A stretch of DNA of 64,000 nt from Planotetraspora sp. A-T 1434 (GCF_025420585.1 NZ_JAOEGB010000011.1:1-64000), one strand, 5' to 3'; shown: positions 15,813 to 24,001, counted from the stretch's first letter. Notes: a model not told the origin generated them from the letters alone. Program-made: numbers and translations.

Positions 15813-16658
15813 TCAGCGGCGCTGGTACTCCTCCCATGTGCGGATGGTCACCTTCGGGCCGTCGTCCGGACCACGGCCGGCGAGCCCGTTCAGACCGAGG
15901 TAGTAGTCACCGATCTGGTGCTGGGCCTGGCTGGACAGGTCGGTGTCGTTGATGGCAGCGGCGTGGATGTGCCACGGCCAGTCGGCTTGATCGGGGCTAC
16001 GCACCCATGCCGCGAAGCCGACACGTCGCAACGCGCGGACGATCGCGGTGCGGGTGGCGGAATTCATCCCCTTGACGGAGATGTCGACGACGCCGCCGCC
16101 GTCGTGGGTGCCCGCGGACGTGGGGTCGCCGCCGGGGTTGTACGAACCCTGCAACAGCACGAGGTTGCGGCCGAGCAGCCGCTTCGCCTCGGCCAGCATG
16201 CTCCGCGTGCGGGTGTTGATGACGCCGCCGTCGGCGGACACCCGGGCACCCGGGCCGATGATGTGGGTGACTCCGAAGCGGCCGGCTCCGAGTCTGGTAA
16301 GCGACGCCTTGCCCGGCAGGCCGTTGGCGGCGAGACCAGTGAGGCCGAGCGACTTCTGGAACTTCGCGAAAGCGACGACCGTTGTGCTGCCGAAGTAGCC
16401 GTCCACCCACTTCGCGTCGAGCAGGTGCCGGTCGCGCAGCGCCTGCTCAACGAGGAGCACACTGGCCTTGGCACCCGGGGTCAGCTTGTCGTCGGACCGC
16501 CGCGGGTCGATCTGGGCCGCCTTGACAGTGGCTTCCATGTTCGCGGTCGGAAGGGCCCTAGCGTCGGCCGCCTGTGCCGCTGACATCCCGGACACTCCGG
16601 TCAAGGAAGCGAGCAGGGCGGCCGCCACGAGGGCAGCGGCGCATGAAGGCAGCTTCAT
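15813..16658 (-). CDS. Secreted peptidoglycan-binding M15-type peptidase
   Basis: A 281-aa protein with a signal peptide (MKLPSCAAALVAAALLASLT ... SAAQA) and AGGAG five bases before the ATG. Residues about 75-115 are a peptidoglycan-binding domain 1-like repeat (YFGSTTVVAFAKFQKSLGL). The C-terminal half has the zinc-peptidase pattern of M15 D,D-carboxypeptidases: GTHDGGGVVDISV (HxxxxxxD) and WPWHIHAA. It is third in the minus-strand group of wall enzymes, only 49 bp from the M23 gene, and may head the operon. No c-di-AMP (ydaO-type) riboswitch is visible upstream, although such genes often have one. Confidence 0.8.
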   Translation of the reverse strand: MKLPSCAAALVAAALLASLTGVSGMSAAQAADARALPTANMEATVKAAQIDPRRSDDKLTPGAKASVLLVEQALRDRHLLDAKWVDGYFGSTTVVAFAKFQKSLGLTGLAANGLPGKASLTRLGAGRFGVTHIIGPGARVSADGGVINTRTRSMLAEAKRLLGRNLVLLQGSYNPGGDPTSAGTHDGGGVVDISVKGMNSATRTAIVRALRRVGFAAWVRSPDQADWPWHIHAAAINDTDLSSQAQHQIGDYYLGLNGLAGRGPDDGPKVTIRTWEEYQRR

Positions 16659-16839
16659 CGTTTCTCCTGGTTCGGACGCTGGGGGGTGATTCCTGCGGCG
16701 GAGTCCACGGTTTCGGATCGCTCACGCTGTCCACAACAAGATCGTGTTGTCAGCCTGTCCGACAGGCTCCCCGTACAGGCGTACGCGCCGCCTGACAGGT
16801 AATCCGATGGCGAGCGAGACGCCGGCCGTGCGCGGCGGA

Positions 16840-17063
16840 CAGGGGTTCCGGAGGGCCATCCCCATCGCGGTCCTCAACCGACTGGAAGGTCGACACCGTA
16901 CGGACGAGTGTCTTGCCGTCGCGCCCGTGAGGGACTCCAGGGCGACATGGCCCGGCACGCCCTCGAACTCGAAGGTCTGCACGGTGTAGTCGGGGGTCGG
17001 TGTGCGCGCGGAAGACCAGGTCGCGCGGCGCGTCGAACTCCGCGTGATGATGATCCGCGGCTG
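16840..17063 (-). pseudogene. Degraded SRPBCC/AHSA1-family gene
   Basis: Minus-strand pieces of one SRPBCC (activator of Hsp90 ATPase-like) protein in different frames. First comes PRIIIT plus EFDAPRDLVFRAHTDP (the family opening). Then, after a deletion of roughly 60 residues, VQTFEFEGVPGHVALESLT. After another shift, GKTLVRTVSTFQSVEDRDG. The order is correct and the frames are not. Both ends are missing. It sits in the 500-bp gap upstream of the ECF gene at 17165, and the rest of that gap has no recognisable gene. Confidence 0.75.
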
Positions 17064-17164
17064 ACCGGGCTCCGCAAGGATTTTGGAGCTGTTTGTAACA
17101 CTTGAGGGTCTCGGCCCACTTCCTTGTGTTGAAGCAATTACCCGGGACGAAGGGGGGCCAGCCG

Positions 17165-17692
17165 GTGACGGATGACTCACAGCGGTTCACCACGATGTAT
17201 GACGAGTGCCGACAGCGGGTCTGGGCCTACGTGGTCAGTCAGGCGGGCAGGCAGATCGCCGACGAGGTGGTGAGCGAGACGTTCGCGATCGCCTGGCGGC
17301 GGTTCGACGACATGCCGGAGCGCGCCCTGCCGTGGCTGCTCGGTGTGGCCCGCAACGTGCTGCGCGACAACATCCGCGCCGAGATCCGGCGCGAGTCGCT
17401 CGCCGGCGAGCTGCGCGCATGGACGGAAGAAGACCACGCCGATCAGGTGGCCGAACGCCTCGCCGTCATGACCGCGCTCGCCTCGTTGAACCAGGACGAA
17501 CGCGAGCTGCTGATCTTGGTGGCGTGGCAGGGGCTCACGCCCCGCGACGCGGCACGCGTCATCGGATGTTCCGCCGCGACCTTCCGAGTGCGGCTCCACC
17601 GGGCCCGCAAACGGCTGGTCGAGGCAATGAAGTCGGTACCGGCGGTCCGCCCCCGAACCCGGGTGCGCAGTCTCAGTGAGGAGTGGTCATGA
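17165..17692 (+). CDS. ECF-type RNA polymerase sigma factor
   Basis: A 175-aa sigma factor starting at GTG 17165 behind a G-rich Shine-Dalgarno. Region 2 spans about residues 5-75 (YDECRQRVWAYVVSQAGRQI, ALPWLLGVARNVLRDNIRAE). Region 4 spans about 105-155 (LNQDERELLILVAWQGLTPR, GCSAATFRVRLHRARKRL). It overlaps the CU044_5270 gene by ATGA, so the two are co-translated. This sigma/CU044_5270 pairing is a repeated actinobacterial arrangement in which the second protein is a membrane partner, probably an anti-sigma-like sensor. Confidence 0.9.
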   Translation: MTDDSQRFTTMYDECRQRVWAYVVSQAGRQIADEVVSETFAIAWRRFDDMPERALPWLLGVARNVLRDNIRAEIRRESLAGELRAWTEEDHADQVAERLAVMTALASLNQDERELLILVAWQGLTPRDAARVIGCSAATFRVRLHRARKRLVEAMKSVPAVRPRTRVRSLSEEWS

Positions 17693-18822
17693 ACCCGATG
17701 AACCAGCTGCGGGCGGCACGCCCGGCCCATCTCGACACCCCGGCCGACGAGCACACCCGGACTGGCGAGCTCTCCTACGCCATGTCTCAGGCCAGGCCGG
17801 TGCGGACCCGCAAGGCCGGCATCGTCAGGCCCGTGTGGGGGCTCGGCCTGGCGGGTGCGGCCGCCGCGACCGCCGTGGCCGTGACGATCACCGCGACCGG
17901 CGGCACGGCACCGGCCCCGAGCTCCCAGACCGTCGCCAAGGACACGCACTCGGTGACGCGGTTGTCGGCCAAGCAGGTCCTTCTCGTCGCGGCCGAGTCG
18001 TCACTCAAAGCCCGGCACGGCGGCGGGGCCTACTGGTACGTGGAGAGCACGCTCGGTAACGCCCAGCAGGTGGGCACCAAGGTGCACTACACGGTGAACA
18101 TGCTGCAAGGCGACCAGAAGTGGATCGCCCGCTCGCCGAAGCAGGAAAGCTGGTGGGTGTCCCAGAACCTCGGGATTAAGCCCGCGCCCGGCTCGGAGGC
18201 CGCCTGGAAGCAGGACGGCTCGCCGACCAAGTGGACGGTAACCATGACCAAGAACGCCGACACCCGGGAACAGCGGGTCGTCGAGGCCAAGGGCGGCAAG
18301 CCCTCCGGCAACGCGATCAACGTGGGCGACAAGGTCGCCGACCTGGCCGGTAAGAACGTCTCGGTGGCCGAGCTCCAGGCTCTGCCCACGACGGCGGCCG
18401 AGCTGAAGGCGTACCTGCTCAAGGGATACGAGGGGCACGGCACCGAGTCCAACGACCCGCAGGATGCCGACTCCTGGCTCTTCCAGGTGACCGCGAGCCT
18501 GTTGAGCGACATGCCCGTCAAGCCCAGCGTCCGGGCCGCGGCCTACCAGGTGCTCGCCGGCCTGGATGGCGTGCGGTCGCTGGGTGAGGTGACCGACACG
18601 CTGGGCCGCACGGGCCAGGGCGTCGCCCGGGCCGAGACGTGGTCCACCGGCAAGTTCGAGCGGCAGCTCATCGTCGACCCGAAGACCGGCGTCCTGCTGA
18701 CGGACCAGTTCGTGGCCGTCGCCCCGACCGGAACCTACGGCTGGGCGAAGCCGGGCACCGTCGTCAACTGGACCTCGATCACCAAGGCCGAGTGGACCAA
18801 CCGGAAGCCGGTCAAGCCGTAA
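17689..18822 (+). CDS. CU044_5270-family membrane protein
   Basis: A 377-aa protein whose ATG at 17689 overlaps the sigma-factor stop, with GAGGAG upstream. Residues 1-45 are cytoplasmic and one TM helix lies at about 52-72 (GLGLAGAAAATAVAVTITAT). The large outer domain contains the family pattern LLVAAESSLKARHGGGAYWY, REQRVVEAKGG and FERQLIVDPKTGVLLTDQ. Family function is not established. The constant linkage to an ECF gene suggests a membrane-bound regulator of that sigma factor. The frame is clean and full length. Confidence 0.85.
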   Translation: MNPMNQLRAARPAHLDTPADEHTRTGELSYAMSQARPVRTRKAGIVRPVWGLGLAGAAAATAVAVTITATGGTAPAPSSQTVAKDTHSVTRLSAKQVLLVAAESSLKARHGGGAYWYVESTLGNAQQVGTKVHYTVNMLQGDQKWIARSPKQESWWVSQNLGIKPAPGSEAAWKQDGSPTKWTVTMTKNADTREQRVVEAKGGKPSGNAINVGDKVADLAGKNVSVAELQALPTTAAELKAYLLKGYEGHGTESNDPQDADSWLFQVTASLLSDMPVKPSVRAAAYQVLAGLDGVRSLGEVTDTLGRTGQGVARAETWSTGKFERQLIVDPKTGVLLTDQFVAVAPTGTYGWAKPGTVVNWTSITKAEWTNRKPVKP

Positions 18823-18946
18823 CGGCCGGCGGTTCCGACGGGGGGCGATCGCGGCCATAGGCCATGGGCCGCGGTCGCCCTTTCGTCATGCCGCCGGGCC
18901 AGCCGGCGCGTGATTGCCCTGGTCGTGGGTGGGTATCCGAGCCCCC

Positions 18947-19180
18947 ATGAGCACCAAGAAACAAGACGAACCGGCCGTGGGTGACGAAGTCACCTGGAAA
19001 AGCCATGGCTCTTCCACCTCGGGGAAGGTCGAAAAGAAGATCACCGAGACGACGGAAGACAGCGGACGCACCGTGAAGGCCTCGCCCGACGACCCTCAGT
19101 TCCGCGTCCGGAGCAGCAAGAGCGGCAAGACCGCCGTACACAAGCCGTCAGCGCTGCACAAGAAGGACCGCCATGACTGA
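18947..19180 (+). CDS. DUF2945 (hypervirulence-associated TUDOR-like) protein
   Basis: A 77-aa protein: MSTKKQDEPAVGDEVTWKSH, then GSSTSGKVEKKITE, RTVKASPDDPQFRVRSSKSG and KTAVHKPSALHK. This is the DUF2945/HVA1 TUDOR-like fold, a small barrel of unknown ligand. In actinobacteria it is regularly next to a DUF3140 gene, and a broken DUF3140 copy follows directly here, overlapping by eight bases. The start at ATG 18947 gives the expected length for the family; the longer in-frame GTG/ATG choices add unrelated residues. Confidence 0.85.
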   Translation: MSTKKQDEPAVGDEVTWKSHGSSTSGKVEKKITETTEDSGRTVKASPDDPQFRVRSSKSGKTAVHKPSALHKKDRHD

Positions 19181-19350
19181 CGACAAGAAGCAGATCGCCG
19201 CCGACCCACCAGGCGGTCAACATGACCGCGGCCGAACTCGATCGCCGGCTCGGCACGCAGGAACCGATCAGCCAGCGGATCACGAGGATTCGTAAAAGTC
19301 GGACGCCGACCTCAACTGCTGACGACGTTGCTGTAATTCGCTGCTGTACG
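19173..19350 (+). pseudogene. Truncated and frameshifted DUF3140 gene
   Basis: Starts MTDDKKQIA in one frame. It continues as HQAVNMTAAELDRRLGTQEP in another, then jumps (the central GQ...GESxGHESG segment of the family is missing) to ISQRITRIRKSR...TADDVAVIR, which matches the family C-terminal region. The remaining C-terminus (GYVHRHL) is gone. At least one frameshift, one internal deletion and a 3' truncation are needed. DUF3140 normally accompanies DUF2945, so this is a pair that has lost one member. Confidence 0.7.
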
Positions 19351-19361
19351 GGAACCAAAAA

Positions 19362-19386
19362 GCCACTTCCGGTGACCGGAAGTGGC
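19362..19386 (-). terminator. Terminator of the tRNA-Arg transcript
   Basis: Perfect 11-bp stem with a 3-nt loop. In the minus-strand sense it is followed by a run of five U residues. It lies 12 bp past the tRNA 3' end, as expected for an intrinsic terminator. Confidence 0.85.
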
Positions 19387-19398
19387 CTTTGAGTTGGG

Positions 19399-19471
19399 CG
19401 CGGCCGAGAGGACTCGAACCCCTAACCTTCTGATCCGTAGTCAGATGCTCTATCCATTGAGCTACGGCCGC
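19399..19471 (-). tRNA. tRNA-Arg (anticodon ACG)
   Basis: A 73-nt cloverleaf on the minus strand. The 7-bp acceptor stem is GCGGCCG/CGGCCGC. The D-arm region reads AGCTCAATGGATAGAGC, and the anticodon stem-loop CTGACTACGGATCAG gives anticodon ACG. The T-loop reads GGTTCGAGTCC. CCA is not encoded. It is followed by an intrinsic terminator. No integrase or duplicated tRNA 3' end was noticed nearby. Confidence 0.95.
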
Positions 19472-19612
19472 CTGGCTGCCTGGCATCACCTGGGGTGCTT
19501 GGCAACGGGTGTAACTCTATCAGACCGTACACCCCTGCTTGAGCCATTACTTTGCCCTCCCACAGGCGAGGGACCTACGAGGGGTCCACCTCCGGCGTGC
19601 CGTACGGCTCGG

Positions 19613-20068
19613 CTACTCCGGGATGAGGAGGGAGAGGGTCTCGGCGACGCAGGCGGGTTTGTCGATGCCTTCGACCTCGATCGTGACGCGCACGTTCGCC
19701 AGCGTCCCGGCAGGGGTGCCCTTCACGTCGACGATCTCGGCGGCCGCGCGGATCCGGGAGCCGACGGGCACCGGACGCGCGAACCGGACCTTGTTCAGTC
19801 CGTAGTTGATCGCCATCTGGAGCCCGTCGACCCGGAACAGCTCGGCCGCGAAGGACGGCAGCAGCGCCAGCGAGAGATACCCGTGCGCGATGGTGCCGCC
19901 GAACGGGCTGTCCTTGGCACGGTCGGGGTCCACGTGGATCCACTGGTGATCGTCCGTCGCGTCGGCGAACAGGTTCACGCGGTCCTGGGTGATCTCCCGC
20001 CAGTCGGTGTGCCCAAGATGTTCCCCCTTGGCTGCTTTCAGCTCGGCAAGGTCATTGAAGATCCGCAT
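19613..20068 (-). CDS. MaoC-family (R)-specific enoyl-CoA hydratase
   Basis: A 151-aa single hot-dog-fold enzyme, the usual length for monodomain MaoC hydratases. The catalytic signature is clear: FADATDDHQWIHVDP (hydratase Asp/His) and SPFGGTIAHGYLSLAL. The C-terminal part ends LSLLIPE. Predicted to hydrate trans-2-enoyl-CoA in fatty-acid turnover, without a dedicated pathway gene next to it. The ATG at 20068 lacks a strong ribosome site. It is divergent from the phytase-like gene at 20167. Confidence 0.9.
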   Translation of the reverse strand: MRIFNDLAELKAAKGEHLGHTDWREITQDRVNLFADATDDHQWIHVDPDRAKDSPFGGTIAHGYLSLALLPSFAAELFRVDGLQMAINYGLNKVRFARPVPVGSRIRAAAEIVDVKGTPAGTLANVRVTIEVEGIDKPACVAETLSLLIPE

Positions 20069-20166
20069 AGCACAGCACCCTAACGCCGGGGACTACTTGT
20101 ACGGCTTCCGCGTCCCGTCGCCTTGCGTTGGAGCCCCCGTAATCCGGCATCTCTAACGTTCGCGAC

Positions 20167-21363
20167 ATGAAACGACTTTCGATCATGCTTGGTGCGGCCG
20201 CCCTCACCCTCGGGCTCGCGACGCCGGCCGCGATGGCCGACCCTGAGCATGGTGGCTACGGCCAGGCCACGCTGACCGGCTTCGCGTCCCTTCCCGCCGA
20301 GACGTTCGTGCCCGGCAGCGAGCCGTCGGGCTCCGCCATCGGGGCGGGCCCGTTCAACGGCATCGCCGCGCCCTTCGCGGGTCAGCCCGTCCAGGGCTTC
20401 AGCGGCATCGTCAACAGGCACGACGGCACCTTCGACGTGCTGTCCGACAACGGCTACGGCGCCAAGGCCAACAGCGCCGACTTCCTGCTCCGCGTCCACC
20501 GGATCAGGCCCGATGTCACGACCGGCAAGGTCGAGGTGGTCGGCGGGTTCAACCTGACCGACCCCGACCACCGCGTGCCGTTCCCGCTCACCAGGGCCGA
20601 CCGGACGCTGACCGGCGCGGACTTCGACGTGGAGTCGATCGTGCGGTCCTTCGACGGCACGTACTGGATCGGCGACGAGTTCGGCCCGTGGCTGCTGCAC
20701 TTCGCGCCGTCCGGGCGCCTCCTCCAGGCTCCGATCGCCCTCGATGGCGTCAAGGCCCCGGAGAACCCGTACCTGAACGGCGGCCAGCCCAACATCCGCA
20801 GCAGCAAAGGCTTCGAGGGCATGGCCCGCTCGGTCGACGGCCGCCACCTCTACCCTCTGCTCGAAGGCACGGTGGACGGCGACACGCCGGGCGACCTGCG
20901 CCTTTACGACTTCGACGTCCGCAAGGGGCAGTACACCGGCGACCGGTGGACCTACCGCCTCGACTCCCCGTCGAACTCCATCGGCGACGCCATCACCGTG
21001 GACAGGCACCGGTTCCTGATCATCGAGCGCGACAACAACCAGGGCGATGCCGCGGCCTTCAAGCGGATCTACCTCGCCGACACCCGTGACCGTGACGGCG
21101 ACGGCGTCATGGACAAGACTCTGGTCGCCGACCTCCTCACCCTCGCGAACCCGAAGGGGCTCGGCGGCTTCGGGCAGACCTTCCGGTTCCCGTTCCAGAC
21201 CATCGAGGACGTGGCACTGCTCGACGACCGGACGCTGGCCGTCGTCAACGACAACAACTTCCCGTTCTCCTCCGGCCGCACTCCGGGCAAGGCGGACAAC
21301 GACGAGTTCATCACCGTACGGCTCTCGCACCGCCTGCACGCGGACCCGCGCGCCTTCCTCTGA
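20167..21363 (+). CDS. Secreted phytase-like esterase-domain protein
   Basis: A 398-aa secreted protein with a signal peptide ending TPAAMADP. The body matches the 'esterase-like activity of phytase' family: GFSGIVNRHDGTFDVLSDNG, DFDVESIVRSFDGTYWIGDE, SKGFEGMARSVDGRHLYPLL, FLIIERDNNQGD and LAVVNDNNFPFS. These are repeated beta-propeller blades. Full length is typical. The substrate is uncertain (phosphoesters), and members are extracellular. The gene stands alone. A long inverted repeat 19 bp after its stop may end the transcript. Confidence 0.9.
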   Translation: MKRLSIMLGAAALTLGLATPAAMADPEHGGYGQATLTGFASLPAETFVPGSEPSGSAIGAGPFNGIAAPFAGQPVQGFSGIVNRHDGTFDVLSDNGYGAKANSADFLLRVHRIRPDVTTGKVEVVGGFNLTDPDHRVPFPLTRADRTLTGADFDVESIVRSFDGTYWIGDEFGPWLLHFAPSGRLLQAPIALDGVKAPENPYLNGGQPNIRSSKGFEGMARSVDGRHLYPLLEGTVDGDTPGDLRLYDFDVRKGQYTGDRWTYRLDSPSNSIGDAITVDRHRFLIIERDNNQGDAAAFKRIYLADTRDRDGDGVMDKTLVADLLTLANPKGLGGFGQTFRFPFQTIEDVALLDDRTLAVVNDNNFPFSSGRTPGKADNDEFITVRLSHRLHADPRAFL

Positions 21364-21381
21364 TCAACGGCGCAGGTCCAT

Positions 21382-21438
21382 CCCCTGGCGTACGGCGAGG
21401 CCTGCGCGGCCGCGACGACTTCGTCCGTACGCCAGGGG
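21382..21438. terminator. Long inverted repeat after the phytase-like gene
   Basis: Perfect 14-bp arms at 21382-21395 and 21425-21438 with a 29-nt GC-rich loop. The position fits a factor-dependent or high-GC intrinsic terminator, although the large loop is unusual and a protein-binding site cannot be excluded. Confidence 0.5.
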
Positions 21439-21615
21439 TGTAAGTAGGTAGGCCGGGATTTAGGCGCACATAGAGGCCGTTTATGTGCGCACTGATTCCG
21501 TCGTTACGGTTACACCTCCATGCACTATGGGTGTTCGCCACGACACTCGGGGCCACGAAGGGGTATCACCTGGTCGCAGGGGTGTATGCGCCATCCACCC
21601 CGCGTGGAGGACCCC

Positions 21616-21738
21616 GTGAGCGAGAAGCCCGACCAGCCCGGCAAGCGTTACCGTCTCCGCGGCCTCATCCTCATCACCGTCGTCGGCATCGCGTCCTGGG
21701 CTCTGATCATCTGGGCGCTCGTCGAGCTCTTCACCTGA
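21616..21738 (+). CDS. 40-aa single-helix membrane protein, RYRLRGL family
   Basis: Starts at GTG 21616 with GGAGG five bases upstream and encodes MSEKPDQPGKRYRLRGLILI, then a helix TVVGIASWALIIWALVELFT. A soluble basic N-terminus and one TM helix make up the whole protein. A paralogue with the same PGxRYRLRGL block and similar helix lies on the minus strand at 50440-50610, which supports both as genes. Function is unknown. The strong ribosome site and conserved block argue against chance. Confidence 0.75.
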   Translation: MSEKPDQPGKRYRLRGLILITVVGIASWALIIWALVELFT

Positions 21739-21805
21739 TCGGAGCCCTGATGGGGCGGCACCGCGCGCCTATGGCGGCACTCCAGCCGCGGAGACGGCCT
21801 GTGTG

Positions 21806-22318
21806 TCAGCCGCGCTGAAGCTTCTGCAGCGTCTGGAGATGGTCCTGGACGACCGGCTTGGAGTCTGTGGCGATCTTCTTGACCTGCGCCGAGGAGCCCT
21901 TGGACAGCTGTTGGGCAATCGCCGCCAGATCTTCCTTATGGTCCGCGATCATCGCGGCGATCCAGGCGCGGTCGAACTCGGCGCCCTGCTTCACGGCGAT
22001 CTGCTTGAGCTCGGCTTGCTGCTTGTCACTGGGTTTGTGCGGCAGCTTCACGCCCAGTTGAAGGGCCACCTGCCGGACGACCTTGTCCAGCTTGGTGTGG
22101 TCGGTCACGAGCCTCGTCCCGAACTCGCGCACCGCCTTCTTGCTGCCCTCCGTTTCGGCGAGCCGTCCTGCGCGGATCTCACCCAGGTTCCCCTGATGGG
22201 TTTGTATGAGAAATGTCCGGTCCTGCTCATTGACGTCGGCAGCCGCGGCGAAGCTGGCCGTCTTGCCCGCCAGCAGAGCCGCCATGACGGCCAGCAGGAC
22301 AATGATCCGTCTGACCAT
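21806..22318 (-). CDS. DUF4142 secreted protein
   Basis: A 170-aa protein. The ATG at 22318 follows GGAGGGTCC. A signal peptide (VRRIIVLLAVMAALLAGKTA) precedes the DUF4142 four-helix domain: DVNEQDRTFLIQTHQGNLGE, VREFGTRLVTDHTKLDKVVR, LGVKLPHKPSDKQQAELKQI and AWIAAMIADHKEDLAAIAQQ. The fold is ferritin-like and family function is unknown, often associated with envelope stress. The gene is monocistronic. Confidence 0.9.
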   Translation of the reverse strand: MVRRIIVLLAVMAALLAGKTASFAAAADVNEQDRTFLIQTHQGNLGEIRAGRLAETEGSKKAVREFGTRLVTDHTKLDKVVRQVALQLGVKLPHKPSDKQQAELKQIAVKQGAEFDRAWIAAMIADHKEDLAAIAQQLSKGSSAQVKKIATDSKPVVQDHLQTLQKLQRG

Positions 22319-22539
22319 GGGACCCTCCGGATCTCTCGCCGGGAGGTCACCGGGACACCGAGACCCAACCCGGACACAGCAGTACATACGCCTCATACCC
22401 CGGGAGGGCCGCATCCCATTCGGACGACCGCAAAGACCAGAACGCCAAGGACCACCGCGAGCCGTACGAAACGGACGCCCCCGTCCTCAGAGCAAGGGCG
22501 GGGGCGGGGGCGGGGCGTTCGCCGAGCAGCCACGACCAC

Positions 22540-23049
22540 TCAGTCATCGATGTGCGGCGCCAGGCGATGATGATCGGTCTTCGCGTGACCCGCGGGCGGC
22601 ACGAACGACGGCCGCTGAGGATTCGGAGCGAGCAGGCTGAACGGCCTGGCCTCGGGTGCCGACGCGGATTCCGATCCGGCTGTGAATTTGGAAGGGGATC
22701 CGGTGGTCGATCCGGCCGGAGATTCGTTTGTTGATCCGCTGTCCGTGGGCGCCGCGGTGATCAGGACATCCTGCGGAGTGGGCTTCTCGGAGAGCTTCAT
22801 CTTCTTGGCGAGGTCGACGCCATAGGCGGCGGCCCAGCCTTCCGGAAGCCCGGCCGGGTCGGTGAACCTGTCGAACTGCGCCATGAAGTCTTCCTGCGCC
22901 GGACCGGCGACGGGCTTCTTCAGGTCCAACTGCCTCGTTGCCGACGGCTTGCCGTTCGTGGCGGCGTTCGGCGCGGGCGGAGTCGGATCAGCCGGCGTGG
23001 CGGGTCCGGCGAGCAGCGCGGCGGCGAGGACTGCGGTACAGGCGAACAT
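22540..23049 (-). CDS. Secreted low-complexity protein, paralogue of 38343-38897
   Basis: A 169-aa protein. The ATG at 23049 is preceded by GGGGGAG. The signal peptide is MFACTAVLAAALLAGPATPA. The mature part is Pro/Ser/Thr-rich with one ordered stretch (EDFMAQFDRFTDPAGLPEGW, AAAYGVDLAKKMKLSEKPTP). A second gene at 38343-38897 shares the signal peptide and about 45 bases of 5' leader including the start site. I know no named family; the pair looks like lineage-specific exported proteins. Confidence 0.65.
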   Translation of the reverse strand: MFACTAVLAAALLAGPATPADPTPPAPNAATNGKPSATRQLDLKKPVAGPAQEDFMAQFDRFTDPAGLPEGWAAAYGVDLAKKMKLSEKPTPQDVLITAAPTDSGSTNESPAGSTTGSPSKFTAGSESASAPEARPFSLLAPNPQRPSFVPPAGHAKTDHHRLAPHIDD

Positions 23050-23286
23050 GAGGCTCCCCCTGAGGTCATGGACGGTACGAGACGACGGTAAGGGGCCCAT
23101 GTCCGGATGATCACGCAGCGTGCGCTCAATGTCAGGTCAAACCTGAGCATCAGCGGCTCCAAGCGCATAGATCGGGACTCCGCGCGGGTGCGCCCGTTAT
23201 AGGGGGCGGCCGATGAGGACGTACCCATGAGACGCACCGATGAGGACGTACCGATGAGGGCGTACCGTCCGGGCTACTGTGAGCGC

Positions 23287-23697
23287 GTGGCGACCACCGG
23301 ATATTCAGGCACCCCACTCGCCAAGAAGATCGGCGTCATGCCGGGCCGGCAGGTGCGGCTCACGCATCGCCCGGACCACTGGGAGATCCCGAACCTCCCC
23401 GAGGGCTCCGTGGTCACGGACGGCGGCACGGAGGGCGCTCACGTCACCGTCGCCTTCTACCGCTCCCACGGTGATCTGGCCTCCGAGGCGCCCGGACTGG
23501 TGAACGGCCTGGCGGATGACGCGATGCTGTGGATCGCGTGGCCCCGTCGCGCCGCCGGGCATGACAGCGACATCACCGAGAACGCGCTGCGTGAGCTCTT
23601 CCTACCGCTTGGCGTCGTGGACGTGAAGGTGGCCGCGCTCGGCGAGGACTGGTCCGGGCTGAAGTTCGTCCGCCGCAAGGAGAACCGGCGTTCCTGA
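23287..23697 (+). CDS. DUF3052 family protein
   Basis: A 136-aa protein starting at GTG 23287. It shows the family pattern TGYSGTPLAKKIGVMPGRQV, VTVAFYRSHGDL, MLWIAWPRRAAG and ENALRELFLPLGVVDVKVAA, ending GLKFVRRKENR. DUF3052 proteins are small cytoplasmic actinobacterial proteins of unknown biochemical role. Full length, and alone in its transcript. Upstream, ATGAGACGCACCGATGAGGACGT-like words occur as a near tandem repeat (23227-23260), which offers other in-frame starts. Confidence 0.9.
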   Translation: MATTGYSGTPLAKKIGVMPGRQVRLTHRPDHWEIPNLPEGSVVTDGGTEGAHVTVAFYRSHGDLASEAPGLVNGLADDAMLWIAWPRRAAGHDSDITENALRELFLPLGVVDVKVAALGEDWSGLKFVRRKENRRS

Positions 23698-23755
23698 GCA
23701 GGCACCTTGATCTCGCTCTTGACGTCCTCCGGGCTGGGTGCAGACTGGGCCGGTG

Positions 23756-24001
23756 GTGAAAACGCTGCGTCCACGGGACTACAACGAGGTCTACTACGTC
23801 GGGTACTTCTTCCGCATGGGCATTCCAATAGTGATGGATCTGACCGAAATGCCCACTGGGGAGGCCAAGCAGCTCGTGGACTTCGCCGCGGGCCTTGTCT
23901 TCGGCCGCGGTGGAGCCATGGATCGACTCGACCACAAGACTTTCCTGCTTCTGCCCCCCGAGGTGGTCGGCCCCACCGACCGCCCCGCTGCCCGGGACTG
24001 A
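23756..24001 (+). CDS. SepF-like small cell-division protein
   Basis: About 81 aa with the core of SepF, the FtsZ membrane anchor: LRPRDYNEVYYVGYFFRMGI, PIVMDLTEMPTGEAKQLVDF and AAGLVFGRGGAMDRLDHKTF, then LLLPPEV. The usual N-terminal amphipathic membrane helix and the linker of true SepF are missing, so the protein is only the C-terminal polymerising domain. Tandem GTGs at 23753 and 23756 and one at 23738 are possible starts. The principal SepF of the cell is expected in the dcw cluster; this is a paralogue of the short type that actinomycetes often carry. Confidence 0.75.
   Translation: MKTLRPRDYNEVYYVGYFFRMGIPIVMDLTEMPTGEAKQLVDFAAGLVFGRGGAMDRLDHKTFLLLPPEVVGPTDRPAARD

Noticed and set aside
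15360-16583. 407-codon plus-strand ORF
   Set aside because: Antisense to the M23 and M15-type genes, which have signal peptides and catalytic motifs.
16659-16760. ydaO (c-di-AMP) riboswitch upstream of the M15-type wall enzyme
   Set aside because: The expected conserved core was not found in the leader of any of the three wall-enzyme genes.
19399-19471. tRNA-Arg as the attachment site of an integrated element
   Set aside because: No integrase, excisionase or duplicated tRNA 3' end was seen on either side.
20080-21339. 419-codon minus-strand ORF
   Set aside because: Antisense of the phytase-like gene; repetitive Val/Asp/Gly composition.
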